Below are positions 20,924 through 35,479 of a stretch of 64,000 bases of DNA, piece after piece. A program made the translations under genes and the position numbers. Position 1 is the stretch's first letter. Each line of letters starts with the position of its first letter. The stretch is from Cranoglanis bouderius (taxonomy: Eukaryota; Chordata; Actinopteri; Siluriformes; Cranoglanididae): assembly GCA_023630585.1 (NCBI GenBank), contig CM042540.1, positions 10,936,074 to 11,000,073 on the forward strand, written 5' to 3'. Under the pieces are notes generated by a model, which saw only the letters and a list, made by a program, of their open reading frames with translations, had not been told where the DNA came from and did not search any database.

Positions 20924-22165
20924 GGAGGGGCCTTGAGTGTACAGTAAGTGGTGGAGGGCCGCTCGGTGAGACGGCTATCAAAGTGTTGAAGACTCAAAAA
21001 TGCAGTACAGATCCATACTAAAATACCCTCGAGAGGTGTCAGATCTCTGAGATACATACACGATGGAACTATCCTTTCCCGAGCTGCCTCTGTCACCTTA
21101 ATTACTTCAACCGTCTTATATACGGCCAATTAAGGCTGACGGTGAATCAAAGGAGCAGCCCATTCAGCCTGCGAGCCAGGACAGCTTAGATGAAGGAACA
21201 TTTTTAATGATCAATCCACCTTTACACACTGCTTCTATTCCTGAGTAAAAAAAAAAAAAAAAAGAAAGAAAGAAAGTGGAAAAAAATAGTAATTCAGTCA
21301 GAGGTGTGACGGGGCACAGAGTAATAAGAGGAGTTATTTCTCATTAGCGCTTGTCATTTTAGCAATGCGCCATCGTCCCTGACTTCAGTTAGCTGCAACA
21401 TCAGTTTGACAGCAGACACCAAAGGAAGTTTTCAGCTTTGAGGTACTCACACTCATGCAAAAAAAAGAAAAGTATCAAAAAGATGATCTTTTTTTTTTCA
21501 TACCAAGTGAGCAATAGTGCAGCGCAGGTGAAGCTGGAGCTGATTCCTGTATCAGCTGGAACACGCGTGCATGCTTTTGATCAATTATCAGGAACAATGT
21601 TCAGTAAATGTGATGTGTCATAATGTCACACAGTGTGCAAAAAGTGCAAAAATCATTACACATACTGTACCATATTCACTAACAACTGCGTCATGAGTGT
21701 GCACACTGTGCCACTCTGTGAGTGTATATTTAAATCATACTGTATGTAATCACATGTAGAAATAGCACACAGAAAGCTTTGTGTGTGTGAAAATGAATGC
21801 AAACCTGGAAAAAAAAAGTGAAGTCTGATTTACTAACAAGGTCTACGGAGGATTGCTATCACATGTGCAAAACAACATGTCTTGCCTGTTTTGCACCTTT
21901 GCCATAATGTAATTTACTGCAACCTGAAAATCACTTTGGGAAAAGCAATTGTGTGTGCAAATTAATACATCTGGTAGACAGGTATTAAATTTGTAGAAAG
22001 GCAGAAATTTATGCCATCTTAGTAATTACTGTAAAGGTTTCATATTAGCTATTCTTTGCATGATCCCAAGTCCAAAGCCAAGAGCATGTAAACAGAGCCT
22101 TTAAATGGTTTTTATTCCAATTTACTTATTAACATAATGTGCACTCATGTCACCAATCTTTCATT
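20924..22165. other. no gene; partly GC-richer unique DNA
   Basis: 20924-21250 is unique, repeat-free and GC-richer than its surroundings, and may be conserved non-coding DNA together with the preceding candidate. A poly-A tract stands at 21246-21275. The rest is AT-rich unique sequence. Confidence 0.4.
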
Positions 22166-22169
22166 TATT

Positions 22170-22808
<639 letters not shown>

Positions 22809-23107
22809 TATCACATTTTGAACAGTCTATTTTTCTCTTAATCTCTTTAATATCTAAACAGGCTGTGGCTGCTGGAAATATATAGTGCATGCAAAATCTT
22901 CTGCAAGCCTACTTATTGTTCCCCCCAAGTTTGCACGTAATGCAACACACACAGTTATTTTTTACCATATGCCCACTATTTGTGTGCACAATTTATCCCA
23001 TTGCACAAGCAAGTTAGCACTCACTATTTTAGTCAGTCTGGGCCATACTCTTTTAGAAGCTTAGCATTGTTTGAGCACACTGTAATTTCACAATGTCTGA
23101 GGTTCTG

Positions 23108-23222
23108 TAATGAACTGGCATCCCATTCAAGGTGTTTTCCTGCCTCACACTGTTTCCAGGATCGGCTCTGAATCCACTGCGACCCTGTTTAGAGTAAAGC
23201 AGTTATTGAAAATGAGTGAGTG
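23108..23222 (+). mobile_element. SINE family 2, tail fragment
   Basis: Contains AACTGGCATCCCATTCAAGG and AATCCACTGCGACCCTGTTT and ends AATGAGTGAGTGAA. Confidence 0.55.
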
Positions 23223-23514
23223 AACACTCACTGAGATTAACACTATAGGACCTAAGAACTTAAAAATCCTTAAATTAACATGTTTTATATTTTTGCCAGA
23301 AATTTGTGAATATATTACACCACTTTCAAGTGATCTAGATTTTCTGATTCAGTTTTTTTTTTGTTTGTTTGTTTGTTTTAGCTATGTAACACAACTGCAA
23401 CATCTAAAATATATAGCCAGAAAAAAATATCCGAACAAATAACATGAGAGATAAAACATTTCATGGACTAATAAAAGTTTCTGTACATTTATCATTGGAT
23501 GATCATCATTGGAT

Positions 23515-23610
23515 GGCACTGAGATGAAATTACTGGTGTTTATTGTTAGTGCGTCTGCATTTGATAAGGAGGATCAATGTAAACTATGAAAATTATCCAG
23601 CGTGTGACTC
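23515..23610 (+). repeat. dispersed repeat shared with 19235-19345
   Basis: The block GATAAGGAGGATCAATGTAA and its flanks (GAGATGAAATTA..GTGTTTATT.TTAGTGC) match 19235-19345 closely. Another shared block (GTAAGTATTAATTCAGGTAC) is at 23995-24062. No ends visible. Confidence 0.5.
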
Positions 23611-23614
23611 CCCA

Positions 23615-24390
23615 GATGTCAACGATGATTGTGTTTAGAACTACCCAGATTAAAAACAGCCATCCAGATTACAAGTTTAAATTCTAAGCAACTGTTGAAA
23701 GGACAAGCTACAAGCACTCCACCATCCTCAGCACCCACACACGCGATATAGTAGCTGGGTTTTCTTCTTTCTGTTTATGGACATGACGTAACCACGCAAA
23801 GACAAATGACGTCAAACTGACGTTTCCCGTGAAATCCGACCAGACAGCTCAAATTATAAATCATTATTATAAGCTTACCATTGCGAGGGCAAGGTAAGAA
23901 AACACTGATTTTTTTCACATACTTGCTCAATAATTTATTTTTGTTCATTTTTTAACCAAAAAAAAAGTTACTTATAAAAAAGATACTGCAGCTTGAAGTA
24001 AGTATTAATTCAGGTACTAGTGCATGACTATTCATGTACTGTTATTGTAAATTGGTACCCATTATACAAATACATTAATACGGCAATGTTTTCATGCTAA
24101 CAAGTATAAATGAATTTTTAGTTTAGACATCAATTTTACGCTTTGCCAACACCTTCACTCTCACACAACTAAACAACAACAAAAAGAAAGAAAATAATGC
24201 AGTAGATTTATACAGGGAATCTACTTTGGGATATTGCATCGAAGTGTTTAATTAAAAGTAATCAGAACTGACTGAGATAAGGTCCCGTGAGATGTACCTA
24301 TGGCAACAACAATCATATAATGCTATGAAAGACCAGAAAGGTAGCTAAATAAAGCTAAATAAGGATGGTTCTTGTATAATTTCATATAGA
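23615..24390. other. no gene; unique DNA with a foldback-arm fragment
   Basis: 23995-24062 is a solo right arm of the foldback element described at 18968-19637. The rest is unique. Confidence 0.45.
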
Positions 24391-24394
24391 TCAG

Positions 24395-24446
24395 ATTTAA
24401 GCTTGTACTAAAAAAAAATAGGTGCCTAAAACTTTTGCACAGTACT
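24395..24446 (+). mobile_element. Tc1-type MITE, family D, right end only
   Basis: Reads GTGCCTAAAACTTTTGCACA then GTACT, passing into a short CT tract. Confidence 0.7.
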
Positions 24447-24483
24447 CTCTCTCTCTCATCTCTGCTATACCCTATACCCTACA

Positions 24484-25449
24484 TACAGTGGGTATAGAAA
24501 AGAATCACCCCCCTTTAAAATAATCACATTTTGTTGCTTTTCAGTCTGAAATGAAGACAGACACAGTTTTTGTTTTATCCAGCTGTATCTACTCAGTGCA
24601 ACTTATAACATCCAAGTGAAAGATATAACACCAACATGTCAGAAAAAACAGAATCACTGAGTTGGAATAAGGATCACCCCCTTGCTTTAATTTGCCTTAA
24701 TTTTTTAATTACAGCCTTTAGTCTGTTGGGATATGTCTCTACTAACTTTGCACATCTAGACTTTTCAATATTTGCCCACTCTTCTTTGCAGAACTGCTCA
24801 AGTTCAGTTAAATTTGATGGGGACTGTTTGTGGACTGCAGTCTTCAAGCCATTCCACAGATTTTCAGTGTGGTTTAAGTCTGGGCTCTGACTAGGCCATG
24901 CAAGGACATTCACCTTTTTCTTCTTCAACCACTGTGTGGTCAGTTTTGCTGTGTGCTTTGGGTCATTGTCATGTTGGAAGGTAAACCTTCTTCCCATTGA
25001 CAACTTTCTGGCAAAGGGCAGCAGATTTTCCTCAGGAATTTGATGGTATTTTGCCCCATCCATTTTCCTTCTATCCTGACAAGTGCTCCAGTCCCTGCTG
25101 CAGAGAAACACCCCCATAACAGGATATTACCACCTCCATGCTTTACTGTAGGCATGGTGTTATTTGGATAGTGAGTTGTATTGGATTTCCTCCAGACATA
25201 TCATTTGGTGTTAAGTCCAAATAATTCAATTTTAATCTCATCTCACCATAACACCTTTTTCCATGTGGCCTCAGAATCTTCAAGGTGCGTTCATGTGGCC
25301 TTTCTTGAGGAGTGGCCTTTTTCTTGCAACCCTACCATACAAGCCACATTTGTGGATAATGAGTTTCCTCCTGGCTCTTTCATCCAGTTTGGAGCTGAGT
25401 AAATACAGCTGGATAAAACAAAAACTCTGTCCGTCTTCATTTCAGGCTG
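24484..25449 (-). mobile_element. Tc1-like element, family A, rearranged copy
   Basis: The left end is intact: TA then CAGTGGGTATAGAAAAGAA. The C-terminal half of the transposase follows on the minus strand. Near 25398 the sequence jumps to the inner part of the other terminus (AATACAGCTGGATAAAACAA). Near 25449 it passes into an inverted fragment of the family D MITE. So the N-terminal half and the outer right end are missing. Confidence 0.82.
24674..25200 (-). pseudogene. Tc1 transposase catalytic half, family A copy 1
   Basis: The minus frame of 147 codons (25117-24674) covers the DDE domain. It has WGCFSAAGTG-type text just upstream in another frame, then the second catalytic Asp in HDNDPKHT, and the catalytic Glu in SPDLNHTENLW, with the 34-residue spacing of DD34E enzymes. 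The C-terminal end EEWANIEKSRCAKLVETYPNR is typical. The first catalytic Asp and the DNA-binding domain are not in this frame, so the protein cannot work. Confidence 0.82.
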
Positions 25450-25707
25450 ATAAGAAGCAAGTGTGTCAGTCAAAGTCTCCAGAAGAACTGTGGCTGGTTC
25501 TGCAAGGCGCTCAATAAAACTTACCAGCTAATTTCCTTATAAAACTGCACAAATTGTACCAGAGATCTATTTTTATTTACATTTTATTGTCACGCCAAAT
25601 ATTGACTTTGTTAATTTACTACTGTTTACTGCTCTTTACAGTATTTTTAAAATAATTTTTTTAAATGTTGAAACATTTCATTTCATTATTTTGAAGGCAT
25701 CTTTGCC

Positions 25708-25785
<78 letters not shown>
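25450..25785 (-). mobile_element. family D MITE fragment, inverted, ending in (TA)n
   Basis: 25450-25710 is the reverse complement of the middle and left part of the 22170-22808 element (for example AAACTTACCAGCTAATTTCC). It ends in a (TA)n array of about 37 units (25711-25785), where the terminal repeat would begin. Confidence 0.75.
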
Positions 25786-25786
<1 letters not shown>

Positions 25787-26269
25787 TTTTTTTTTTTTTT
25801 TACACGATGCTTCATTGTCTCTTACATGTACACATTTGTGCCTATTCTAATCAGAAACCACTTGTAGACTATGGATAATTGCCACAGACTAACAACAACC
25901 TATACTTTCATTGGATCTGCAGAATGTTTTTATTTTGATATTGATGGTCAATTGGCTATCAAGAAATGAGAACTTGTAAAGGTTAGAAAAAACTTGTGAT
26001 TTAGTTGGCAGTCTTATAGTGTAGATCAGCTTGGGATTTCAGAAGGAAGAATGGAACAAGATAATGTCAGGAAACTCCAATTTAACATAGAGATTGAAGT
26101 GTGCCAATATAGCAAATGAATTAAATTCAAATCGTTTAAATTGTCATTGTAAGATGTTCGTTCTTGGAGTTAAAAACAGCCCTAGAGGTTATTTTCATTA
26201 CAACCAACCATCATTAAAAGATTTTTTTTTAAATCAACTTGCTTTTGATAATACCCAATCTAGAGTTTG

Positions 26270-26720
26270 ATATGCGAATTTATTTCACTAGTTGGAGTCG
26301 ATGGTGTAGCCATTAATTAGGAACACACTTGCTGGCTCAGTTATGATATGCACGAGGTCCGTGTCTGAGGCCAAAAGACAGCGCCTCCTGTGATGAGCAC
26401 GGCGGCAGCTTACACTTTGATGTCTGACATTACTGGTGTTTAGGAAACCTGAATCTTTCATCAAATCTGCAGCTCAGTGTGATGGGGGAGTCCTGTTTAA
26501 AGACGGACTCAAATCAGCCTCCACATCGCCCACTAATGCCTCGCTTTGCACCAGTTCACTAAGGCTCTCTGTGATGTGACACCTACCATTCATTTGATTA
26601 TTTTTCTTGTTGCAAATAGACATTATTTGAATTCAGCCAATAAATATACCAATTAGTCACCCATTTCATCATTCAGCTACGCCAGAAAAGACTCTGACAG
26701 CCTAGTTCACTGTTACAACA
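26270..26720. promoter_or_regulatory. possible conserved non-coding block
   Basis: Repeat-free, of balanced composition, with AT cores such as CCATTAATTAGG and CCAATTAGTCACCC and a TTGCAAATAGA octamer-like site near 26614. No open frame longer than 60 codons. Its regulatory nature is inferred from texture alone. Confidence 0.2.
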
Positions 26721-26993
26721 AAGTGTGCTTCAAATAACTAAAGACATTTGTAAAGTAAGATGTGTGTGTCTAAAGAAGATCAGAAAGATGCTACACTGAT
26801 GCCAATTATGTTTTTGTACTCAGTGGCACAATGAAGTCTGTGCTTTGTAATGTTTCCTTGAATATTATAACCAGGGCCATGATGGGGAAGGGTGGAGTAT
26901 TACCATCCCCATCATAAATATTTGCTGTTCATAAAGAATGGCACTTAGGTGTGATTATTACTATTTAAAAAGCACATGTATTATTATTATTAG

Positions 26994-26995
<2 letters not shown>

Positions 26996-27081
<86 letters not shown>
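26996..27081. repeat. palindromic (TAA)n-(TTA)n microsatellite
   Basis: About eleven TAA units change to about fifteen TTA units at 27033, so the two halves are complementary and could form one long hairpin. A similar structure lies at 56930-57017. Confidence 0.9.
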
Positions 27082-27082
<1 letters not shown>

Positions 27083-27174
27083 GACTTTTTGTATGTTTAC
27101 ATGCAAATATTTTCACCAGTCCAAAAAAATTATTCTGATTGCAATTTTCGAAGGCTGTAGATGATCTTCATTCA

Positions 27175-28519
27175 TATATATATATATATATATATATATA
27201 GCTAATCACCTTCTCAATGGCACACAAGGCCATTTGACTTTCAACTGTGATCAGCTGTGGTCATTTTGTTTAGCTAAGCATGAAAAGAGCTTTCCTGGAG
27301 CATTTTGTAGTGTAACTGAAGCAAACAATAAACTATGGGTGGCAAGGCACGGTCAAAAGATCTCCGGGATAAAGTTGTGGACAGGAGATGAATGCAAAAA
27401 AAATTAAAGGCTTTATCAATGCCTAGAAGCACAGTGAAGCCTATTATTAAGACGTGGAAGGTATTTGGTACAACACAGACCCTCCCTGGATCAGGACGTC
27501 ACTCCAAACTGGATGAAAGAGCCAGGAGAAAACTGGTCAGAGAGGCTACCAAGAGGCCTACAGCAACTCTGAAGCAGTTGCAGGAATTTATGACAAAGAG
27601 TTGACATTGTGTGCATGTGACAACAATATCACAAATTCTCCATAAATGTGGCTTGTATGGGAGGGTTGCAAGAAAAAAGCCACTCCTCAAGAAAGGTCAC
27701 ATGAACGCACCTTGAAGACTCTGAGGCCATATGGAAAAAGGTGTTATGGTCAAATGAGTTATTTGACCTCGACACCAAACGGTATGTCTCGGTATACAGC
27801 TCACCATCCAAATAACACCATGCCTACAGTAAAGCATGGAGGTGGTAATATCCTGTTATGGGGGTGTTTCTCTGCAGCAGGGACTGGAGCACTTGTCAGG
27901 ATAGAAGGAAAATGGATGGGGCAAAATACTGTCAAATTCTTGAGCAAAATCTGCTGCCCTCTGCCAGAAAGTTGTCAATGGGAAGAAGATTTACCTTCCA
28001 ACATGACAATGACCCAAAGCACAGAGCAAAACTGACCACACAGTGGTTGAAGGAGAAAAAGGTGAATGTCCTTGCATGGCCTAGTCAGAGGCCAGACTTA
28101 AACCACATTGAAAATCTGTGGAATGACTTGAAGACTGCAGTCCACAAACGGTCAACATCAAATTTAACTGAACTTGAGCAGTTCTGCAGAGAAGAGTGGG
28201 CAAATATTGCAAAATCTAGATGTGCAAAGTTAGTAGAGACATATCCCAACAGACTAAAGGCTGTAATTAAAAAATTAAGGCAAATTAAAGCAAGGGGGTG
28301 ATCCTTATTCCAACTCAGTGATTCTGTTTTTTATTTTTATTTATTTTTTCTGACATGTTGGTGTTATATCTTTCACTTTGATGTTATAAGTTGCACTGAG
28401 TAAATACAGCAGATACAAAAAAAAAACAAAAAAAAAAACCTGTCTGTCTTCATTTCAGGCTACAAAGCAAAAAATGTGGTTATTTTAAAGGGGGGTGATT
28501 CTTTTCAATACCCACCGTA
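27175..28519 (+). mobile_element. Tc1-like element, family A, copy 2
   Basis: The right end is complete (GGGTGATTCTTTTCAATACC then CACCGTA at 28519). The left terminal repeat is replaced by a (TA)n tract at 27175-27200. The interior matches the 57041-58656 copy throughout. Confidence 0.85.
27335..28301 (+). pseudogene. Tc1 transposase, family A copy 2, broken
   Basis: The ATG at 27335 starts MGGKARSKDLRDKVVD, a normal Tc1 beginning. A small deletion and stop follow within 20 codons. The second helix-turn-helix is open at 27392-27604. From 27858 to 28301 the DDE half is open for 147 codons with HDNDPKH (second Asp) and the catalytic Glu in RPDLNHIENLWNDLK. It is the best-kept catalytic half in the window, but frame breaks near 27385, 27600 and 27770-27860 make the whole a pseudogene. 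Confidence 0.85.
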
Positions 28520-28529
28520 TATATCCTTG

Positions 28530-28672
28530 AGATCTATCTTCCTGCAGGTTTCATCTCCAACCAAAATCTAACACACCTGTTTTAGTTGATCAAAAACTTC
28601 TTAAGGCAATGATTAAATGGTCAGGGGCTTCAGGAAGGTAGATCTCCAGGAACAGGGCTGGTGACCATTGCT
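28530..28672. mobile_element. small hairpin MITE
   Basis: AGATCTATCTTCCTGCAGG near 28531 is inverted against CAGGAAGGTAGATCT near 28630. The right end continues GGAACAGGGCTGGTGACC, as in a hAT-like fish MITE I recall. The outer left end is missing. Confidence 0.5.
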
Positions 28673-28679
28673 GTACATA

Positions 28680-30123
28680 TTACATGTAAACTGAGTTATG
28701 CACATGTGTGGAGTGAGGTTTAACATGAACATTATCATAACAACGAGAATTATGTGAGTCCAGCTCAGCTTTTTAATCACACTGCTTGTAATTTTAATGA
28801 ATATTAAATTATTTCCCTCTCAGCAAAACATCATTCAAGTGTGATCTTTAAATGGACAGTGTGAAGAAGAGTTTGTGATCATAATAAAGTTGCTCAACAT
28901 TACAGAATTGCTTGACATTCTGTATTATTCTAAAGGAGCACACTGTGACCTAAACATTAATTGTTTATGACATTAACAATATGGGTTACAAATAGGGTTC
29001 CAAAGTGGTACATGGTTAAATACATACATTTGGGTGGTCAGAATACTGCCTTCTGTATCACACAGCTAAACATAATAAATCTGGATATAAAATTATAAAC
29101 ACAATTAAACACTTAGTTATAGAGCACATGGGCATCTCTCATTACACATACCTACAATTAACATAAACATAACCTCCATTGTACATACTGTATATTTTAA
29201 CATTGAAATATAGGAAATTGCTGCATTTACTATATGTACATAATGCGTACTATAGATATATTTAATCTTTTATTGTATACTGTAGTTTTATATCTGGACA
29301 GCATGATATTCTTTAATATTTTGTTTCACTGGAATTTATGTTGGCTTTTGAACATGTTGTACTCACCAAATAACATATTATGCTTCTTATTTGAAGGAGG
29401 TTACAGTCTTTCAAGTAAAACATCAGAGTTCTGCTTTCTGTCACATTTTCATTTTATTATATCTGTGTGTGCGCGCTTGGTAAAGAAATAATAACACACC
29501 AAGTCAACACTATTAAATTGTTGCTGCACAGAGACACAAAGCCCACTTCTGTTGTTTAGACCATTATGAGAAAACATCACCATTGTCGATATTTTTGAAC
29601 AGATTCCCTCTGAAATTTGGCTGATTCTCTGGAATGACTGAGATAAATGTTAATTATTTCACATGTAATTTTTCTATTCCTGATTGCAGTAGAGTTCATT
29701 TGGCGTAATTGGACACAGGTGTTGCTGAGTCACAGCGTGCCATGTTGCATTTCATTTTGCTTTTTGGCAGCATCAAAGCCATTTCAGAAATTTCTTTACG
29801 CATAAGCAGAGTTGGTGCAGAACACTTAGCATGAGACAAATGGCAAACAAATGTTAAACCTTTATAATGTCTGCTTTACTCATTTTGGTAATGAAGACTA
29901 ACTTAAACCAACTCTGCACACTGACAAACACATACTCTCCACTCTCTACAACCACACTGAACCCCAACAAACTCCTCTCTGGGTTTCCTGGGACTGTTGC
30001 CATGGAGACAGTGCTTACCTCAGTGCTTTCCAAAGTGCTCTGCGCTTTCTCATAGTCGTGCCTGTAGTGATTGGAGTTGTTCTCTAGTTCACATACTGTA
30101 CTGTACATTGTAAGGCATTAAAC

Positions 30124-30124
<1 letters not shown>
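28680..30124. other. no gene; unique AT-rich DNA
   Basis: No repeat ends and no credible exon. The overlapping 60-85 codon frames near 29854-30108 on both strands have no recognisable domain. Confidence 0.45.
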
Positions 30125-32003
<1,879 letters not shown>

Positions 32004-32006
32004 TAT

Positions 32007-32037
<31 letters not shown>

Positions 32038-32040
32038 TTT
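32004..32040. repeat. (TTTA)n microsatellite
   Basis: About nine TTTA units. Confidence 0.9.
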
Positions 32041-32129
32041 GTGTATTCATTTATTTATTGCTTTTGCAGGTTTTGTCAGGCAAATACACATTACAAAGGG
32101 AGAAATCTGTAGGAACCAGGAAGTAAACA

Positions 32130-32427
32130 GGACGAGTTCATGGCTTTAGCTAGCACTGTGTCTCATATTGCTTTCTCACTCACTATGCAGGTTCTCTGTA
32201 CTTGACCCTTGCTGGTTTGCTACTGACCTTCTGATTTGGCTTCTTCAGTCCAGCCTCTGGTAACCTGTTTGCTCGCTGTTTTTATTCTTGCCTATGCACT
32301 TGGTTTTCGATTTTTCTTCCCTGCATGTACCTGTGTGCCCGTGGATTTAACCTTGACCGTGTGCATAAATTGGTTTCAGTAAATCTTTGCACATGTACAC
32401 TACTTATCAGCATCCACCGTTACATAT
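32130..32427 (+). mobile_element. probable LTR fragment
   Basis: The end reads TCAGTAAATCTTTGCACATG and ATCAGCATCCACCGTTACA, like the polyadenylation and U5 region of fish Ty3/gypsy LTRs. The 5' part is missing and no target duplication is seen. Confidence 0.35.
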
Positions 32428-32429
32428 TG

Positions 32430-34265
32430 CCTATAGTGTTGATGAAAAACATAGAGATTACACACAGTCTGCAGTATTGCACCATTTCACTGCTTGTTTC
32501 CTCCGGGAACTGAGGTTTGTCCAAAATCACAGGTTTGCACACATATGAGAGGATTACGCTGTGAGTCACTCTAATATACTGCTCTGAGATTATCCTGCTT
32601 GAACACAATTCCTTTTAACAGGAAGGATTAATTTGGTGCCATTTAACATTGTAACATGACATGGCTGACATTATGAGCGAGGAGTTAAAGAGGATTTCGC
32701 CCCATTTTTCAGGAACCAAAGTTCAATGTAAGCCATTTCCCTTTTATAATAAGCTAATACAATTCAGCAGGGCCCTTTGTAACGTCAGGCGTAATCTGCT
32801 TAATGAAATTCAAAAAGGTGACAGAAGAATCACGCTTATGACTTCACATGCATATGGTAAAAGACAGAAAGGGTAAAATGCAATATGCACATTATTCTCC
32901 ACATTAAACAGATGTTTGTTTGGAAGAAAACATATGAATGAATTAAAAGAAAAAAAGAAAGAAAATGAAATAATGAAATAATTCTGAATATGTTTCTGTT
33001 TTAATATATGTGGGATTATATTATTCAGACTATTTTAAAGCTGATATCTGATTGTTTATACACATGTCCATTTTGCTATGGCACATAGCTATGCAAAACG
33101 AAATCATCACATTCAGTGCATAAGAGAAGAACATTCAACAAGCATGGTTTAGGCAGAATCACATCTTCCGGTTTTTGTTTACAAGGGTTAAATATTTCTG
33201 TAATCACACAGGGCTCTCCTATTCCTCTAGAAAAAAATCAGCAATTCATGCCAATTATCTACTCATTATATCCTCAAACTTATTTAATTAACACAGGATT
33301 GGATAACAAAGTTATTGCTAACGTTTTACATTAAGGTTCATTTAACTAAGAATATACTTTTATACATTAATTAACATTAACACACCATGAGCTTCAGCAT
33401 TAATAAAGTCACTGGAATATTTTATTTTTACACTGTTACAGTTTAATTAAGTTATTGTTGCTTAAGTTATTGTTGGTTAAGTTTAGTCATGAATGGAAAA
33501 TCAGTGGTTAATGCAGGTGTTCTTTTATGAGATTATCATAAACCAATACATTTAATCAAATAATTCAAGTATTGACATTAGTACTTAAAGCCATTAGACT
33601 TTAGTTGTATTTGTTTATTTATATTAACTAATGCTGTCAATAATGCAAACTAAATGTACACATTTTTCCAATATTCTTGTCACACATGTGATTAATTACC
33701 AAAGGCATGTTTTGTGTCTGATGTTTGCTTCTTTAATTTAGCTTGGCAGCTACAAGGCTAATGTAGCTAACAAGTCTATTTTCCTAAATTTGCATTGTTG
33801 TTAAGTTGTTAAGCACAGACTCACCTATGTCATTCAAGGTATAGCATAATGTACTGTAATATATAGCTGGTGACTTAAGCTTCAATGTGGAATTGTGCAA
33901 GAAAGGTGGAAGTTTTGTCACAATTTGGAAATATTATATTGCTACTTTGCAAAATCCTTTATTTCGAAATGAGGATAATTAGCTTAATGATGATATTTGA
34001 TGCGAGTATATGAAGATCTGGGCATGTATTCATGAACAAGATTTTGTAAAGACTTCGTTAAATACATTAGTGCCAGACCAAAGAAGCAAAGACACCAAAC
34101 ATGTCTTAATTTGTGCAAATGTTCCTTCAAGCAATTGTTAATGTAAAGCAATAAGATGATTTAATATGAACAGTATATATTCATCAAATACAGTGGTTTT
34201 CATTGTATTATACAAAAATTAACAGTTATAGCTGCTTTTTCAGTAGAAATTATCATTTTTAAAAC
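32430..34265. other. no gene; unique AT-rich DNA
   Basis: 32655-32870 is repeat-free and GC-balanced and may be conserved non-coding DNA (71-codon open frame, no domain). The remainder is AT-rich unique sequence. Confidence 0.4.
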
Positions 34266-34279
34266 AAATAAATAAATAA

Positions 34280-34280
<1 letters not shown>

Positions 34281-34374
<94 letters not shown>
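34281..34374. repeat. (GATA)n microsatellite
   Basis: About 23 uninterrupted GATA units flanked on both sides by AAAT units. Confidence 0.95.
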
Positions 34375-34375
<1 letters not shown>

Positions 34376-34739
34376 ATAAATAAATAAATGAATTTATGTT
34401 GCTGGTTATATTCATCACCCATAACAACAGCACAAATATGTAAACTTTAATTAGAAAAGGGCCAACAAGACATTACGAGTCGAAACCTTCCTTTAAATGT
34501 TAGCACAATTTCATAAGACCAAATAAGAGTCTTGATATGGGTTAATGCAGAGATACTTGACTCTGTATCACCTAAGACTAATCTCAGAGTGTCTGTGTGG
34601 TATTAGAGCTCATCTGTGTAGTACAATGAAAGATAATTACATTTCCTATTACGCTGGTGTTGTTGCGACTGGGATAACCATTGACATTTTCACTCGAAAT
34701 TACGTGTTGCATTTTTTTCCCTTGCAAAAGGATTAGCAA

Positions 34740-35260
34740 AATCCACCATCTTGGGGCTTTATTATTATTAATTAGACAAAACTCTTAGTGCTGGGAGTTG
34801 ACAGTGTAATTTAAGCAGCTAATTAATATGCAAAGTCTGGAAACAAGATTTGGTTTTTAATCAGCCCAGTCTCCGCATGGCAGAAAAAGGCATTTAAAAT
34901 GTACATTTAAATATGGTTATAAGGCCTGGCTCAGTGGGTATGGGTTTATGATAATGGCGGAAGGGAAATTTGGAATATTTAATCCGTTCCGGGGCATCTG
35001 CTTGTGGCACATTTTCATAATGTCTTATTCAAGGCCTTTTCCAACACTAAAGTGTTATTCAATGGGAAAACAAAATCACAGTGGTGAGTTTCAAATTTTC
35101 ATTCTGTACAATAATTTGATCAACTAGAAGGCTGAAACTAATTACAGCATGCATTATTGCTGCTCATCAGCCTCATATAATCAAAGCCATCACCAGTGCA
35201 ATCATCACATTTATACACTATAAAATACAGCGCACTATAAAATGCATCTTACTGCTGTGT
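34740..35260. promoter_or_regulatory. possible conserved enhancer-like block
   Basis: Unique, repeat-free DNA with clustered homeodomain and POU-like cores: GCAGCTAATTAATATGCAAAG near 34817, a TTAATTAG-type site near 34768, and CTAATTACAGCATGCATTAT near 35137. There is no open frame of note. This texture is typical of vertebrate developmental conserved non-coding elements, but conservation was not tested. Confidence 0.3.
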
Positions 35261-35479
35261 AAAATGCAAATATGCAACAGGCTGTAGAGCCTTTCAAGAG
35301 CCTTTATGCCTTATAGCAGTTCAAGAAGTGCTCTTTGAAACAATTAGGCCATCTTAAACTTGAGAAGAAACTGAGGTTATTAGAGTCCATTCAGTTAAAT
35401 TATTCTTTCAGATTCACTTACTGATTTGTTCTGTTGCACTAATGTGCGTCTGAATGTGCCATCATCTAAGGTAGACTAC

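Noticed and set aside
26938..27138. Open frames of poly-isoleucine, poly-tyrosine or poly-asparagine (also at 4406, 22147, 30084, 56815)
   Set aside because: They translate simple (TA)n or (TTA)n arrays.
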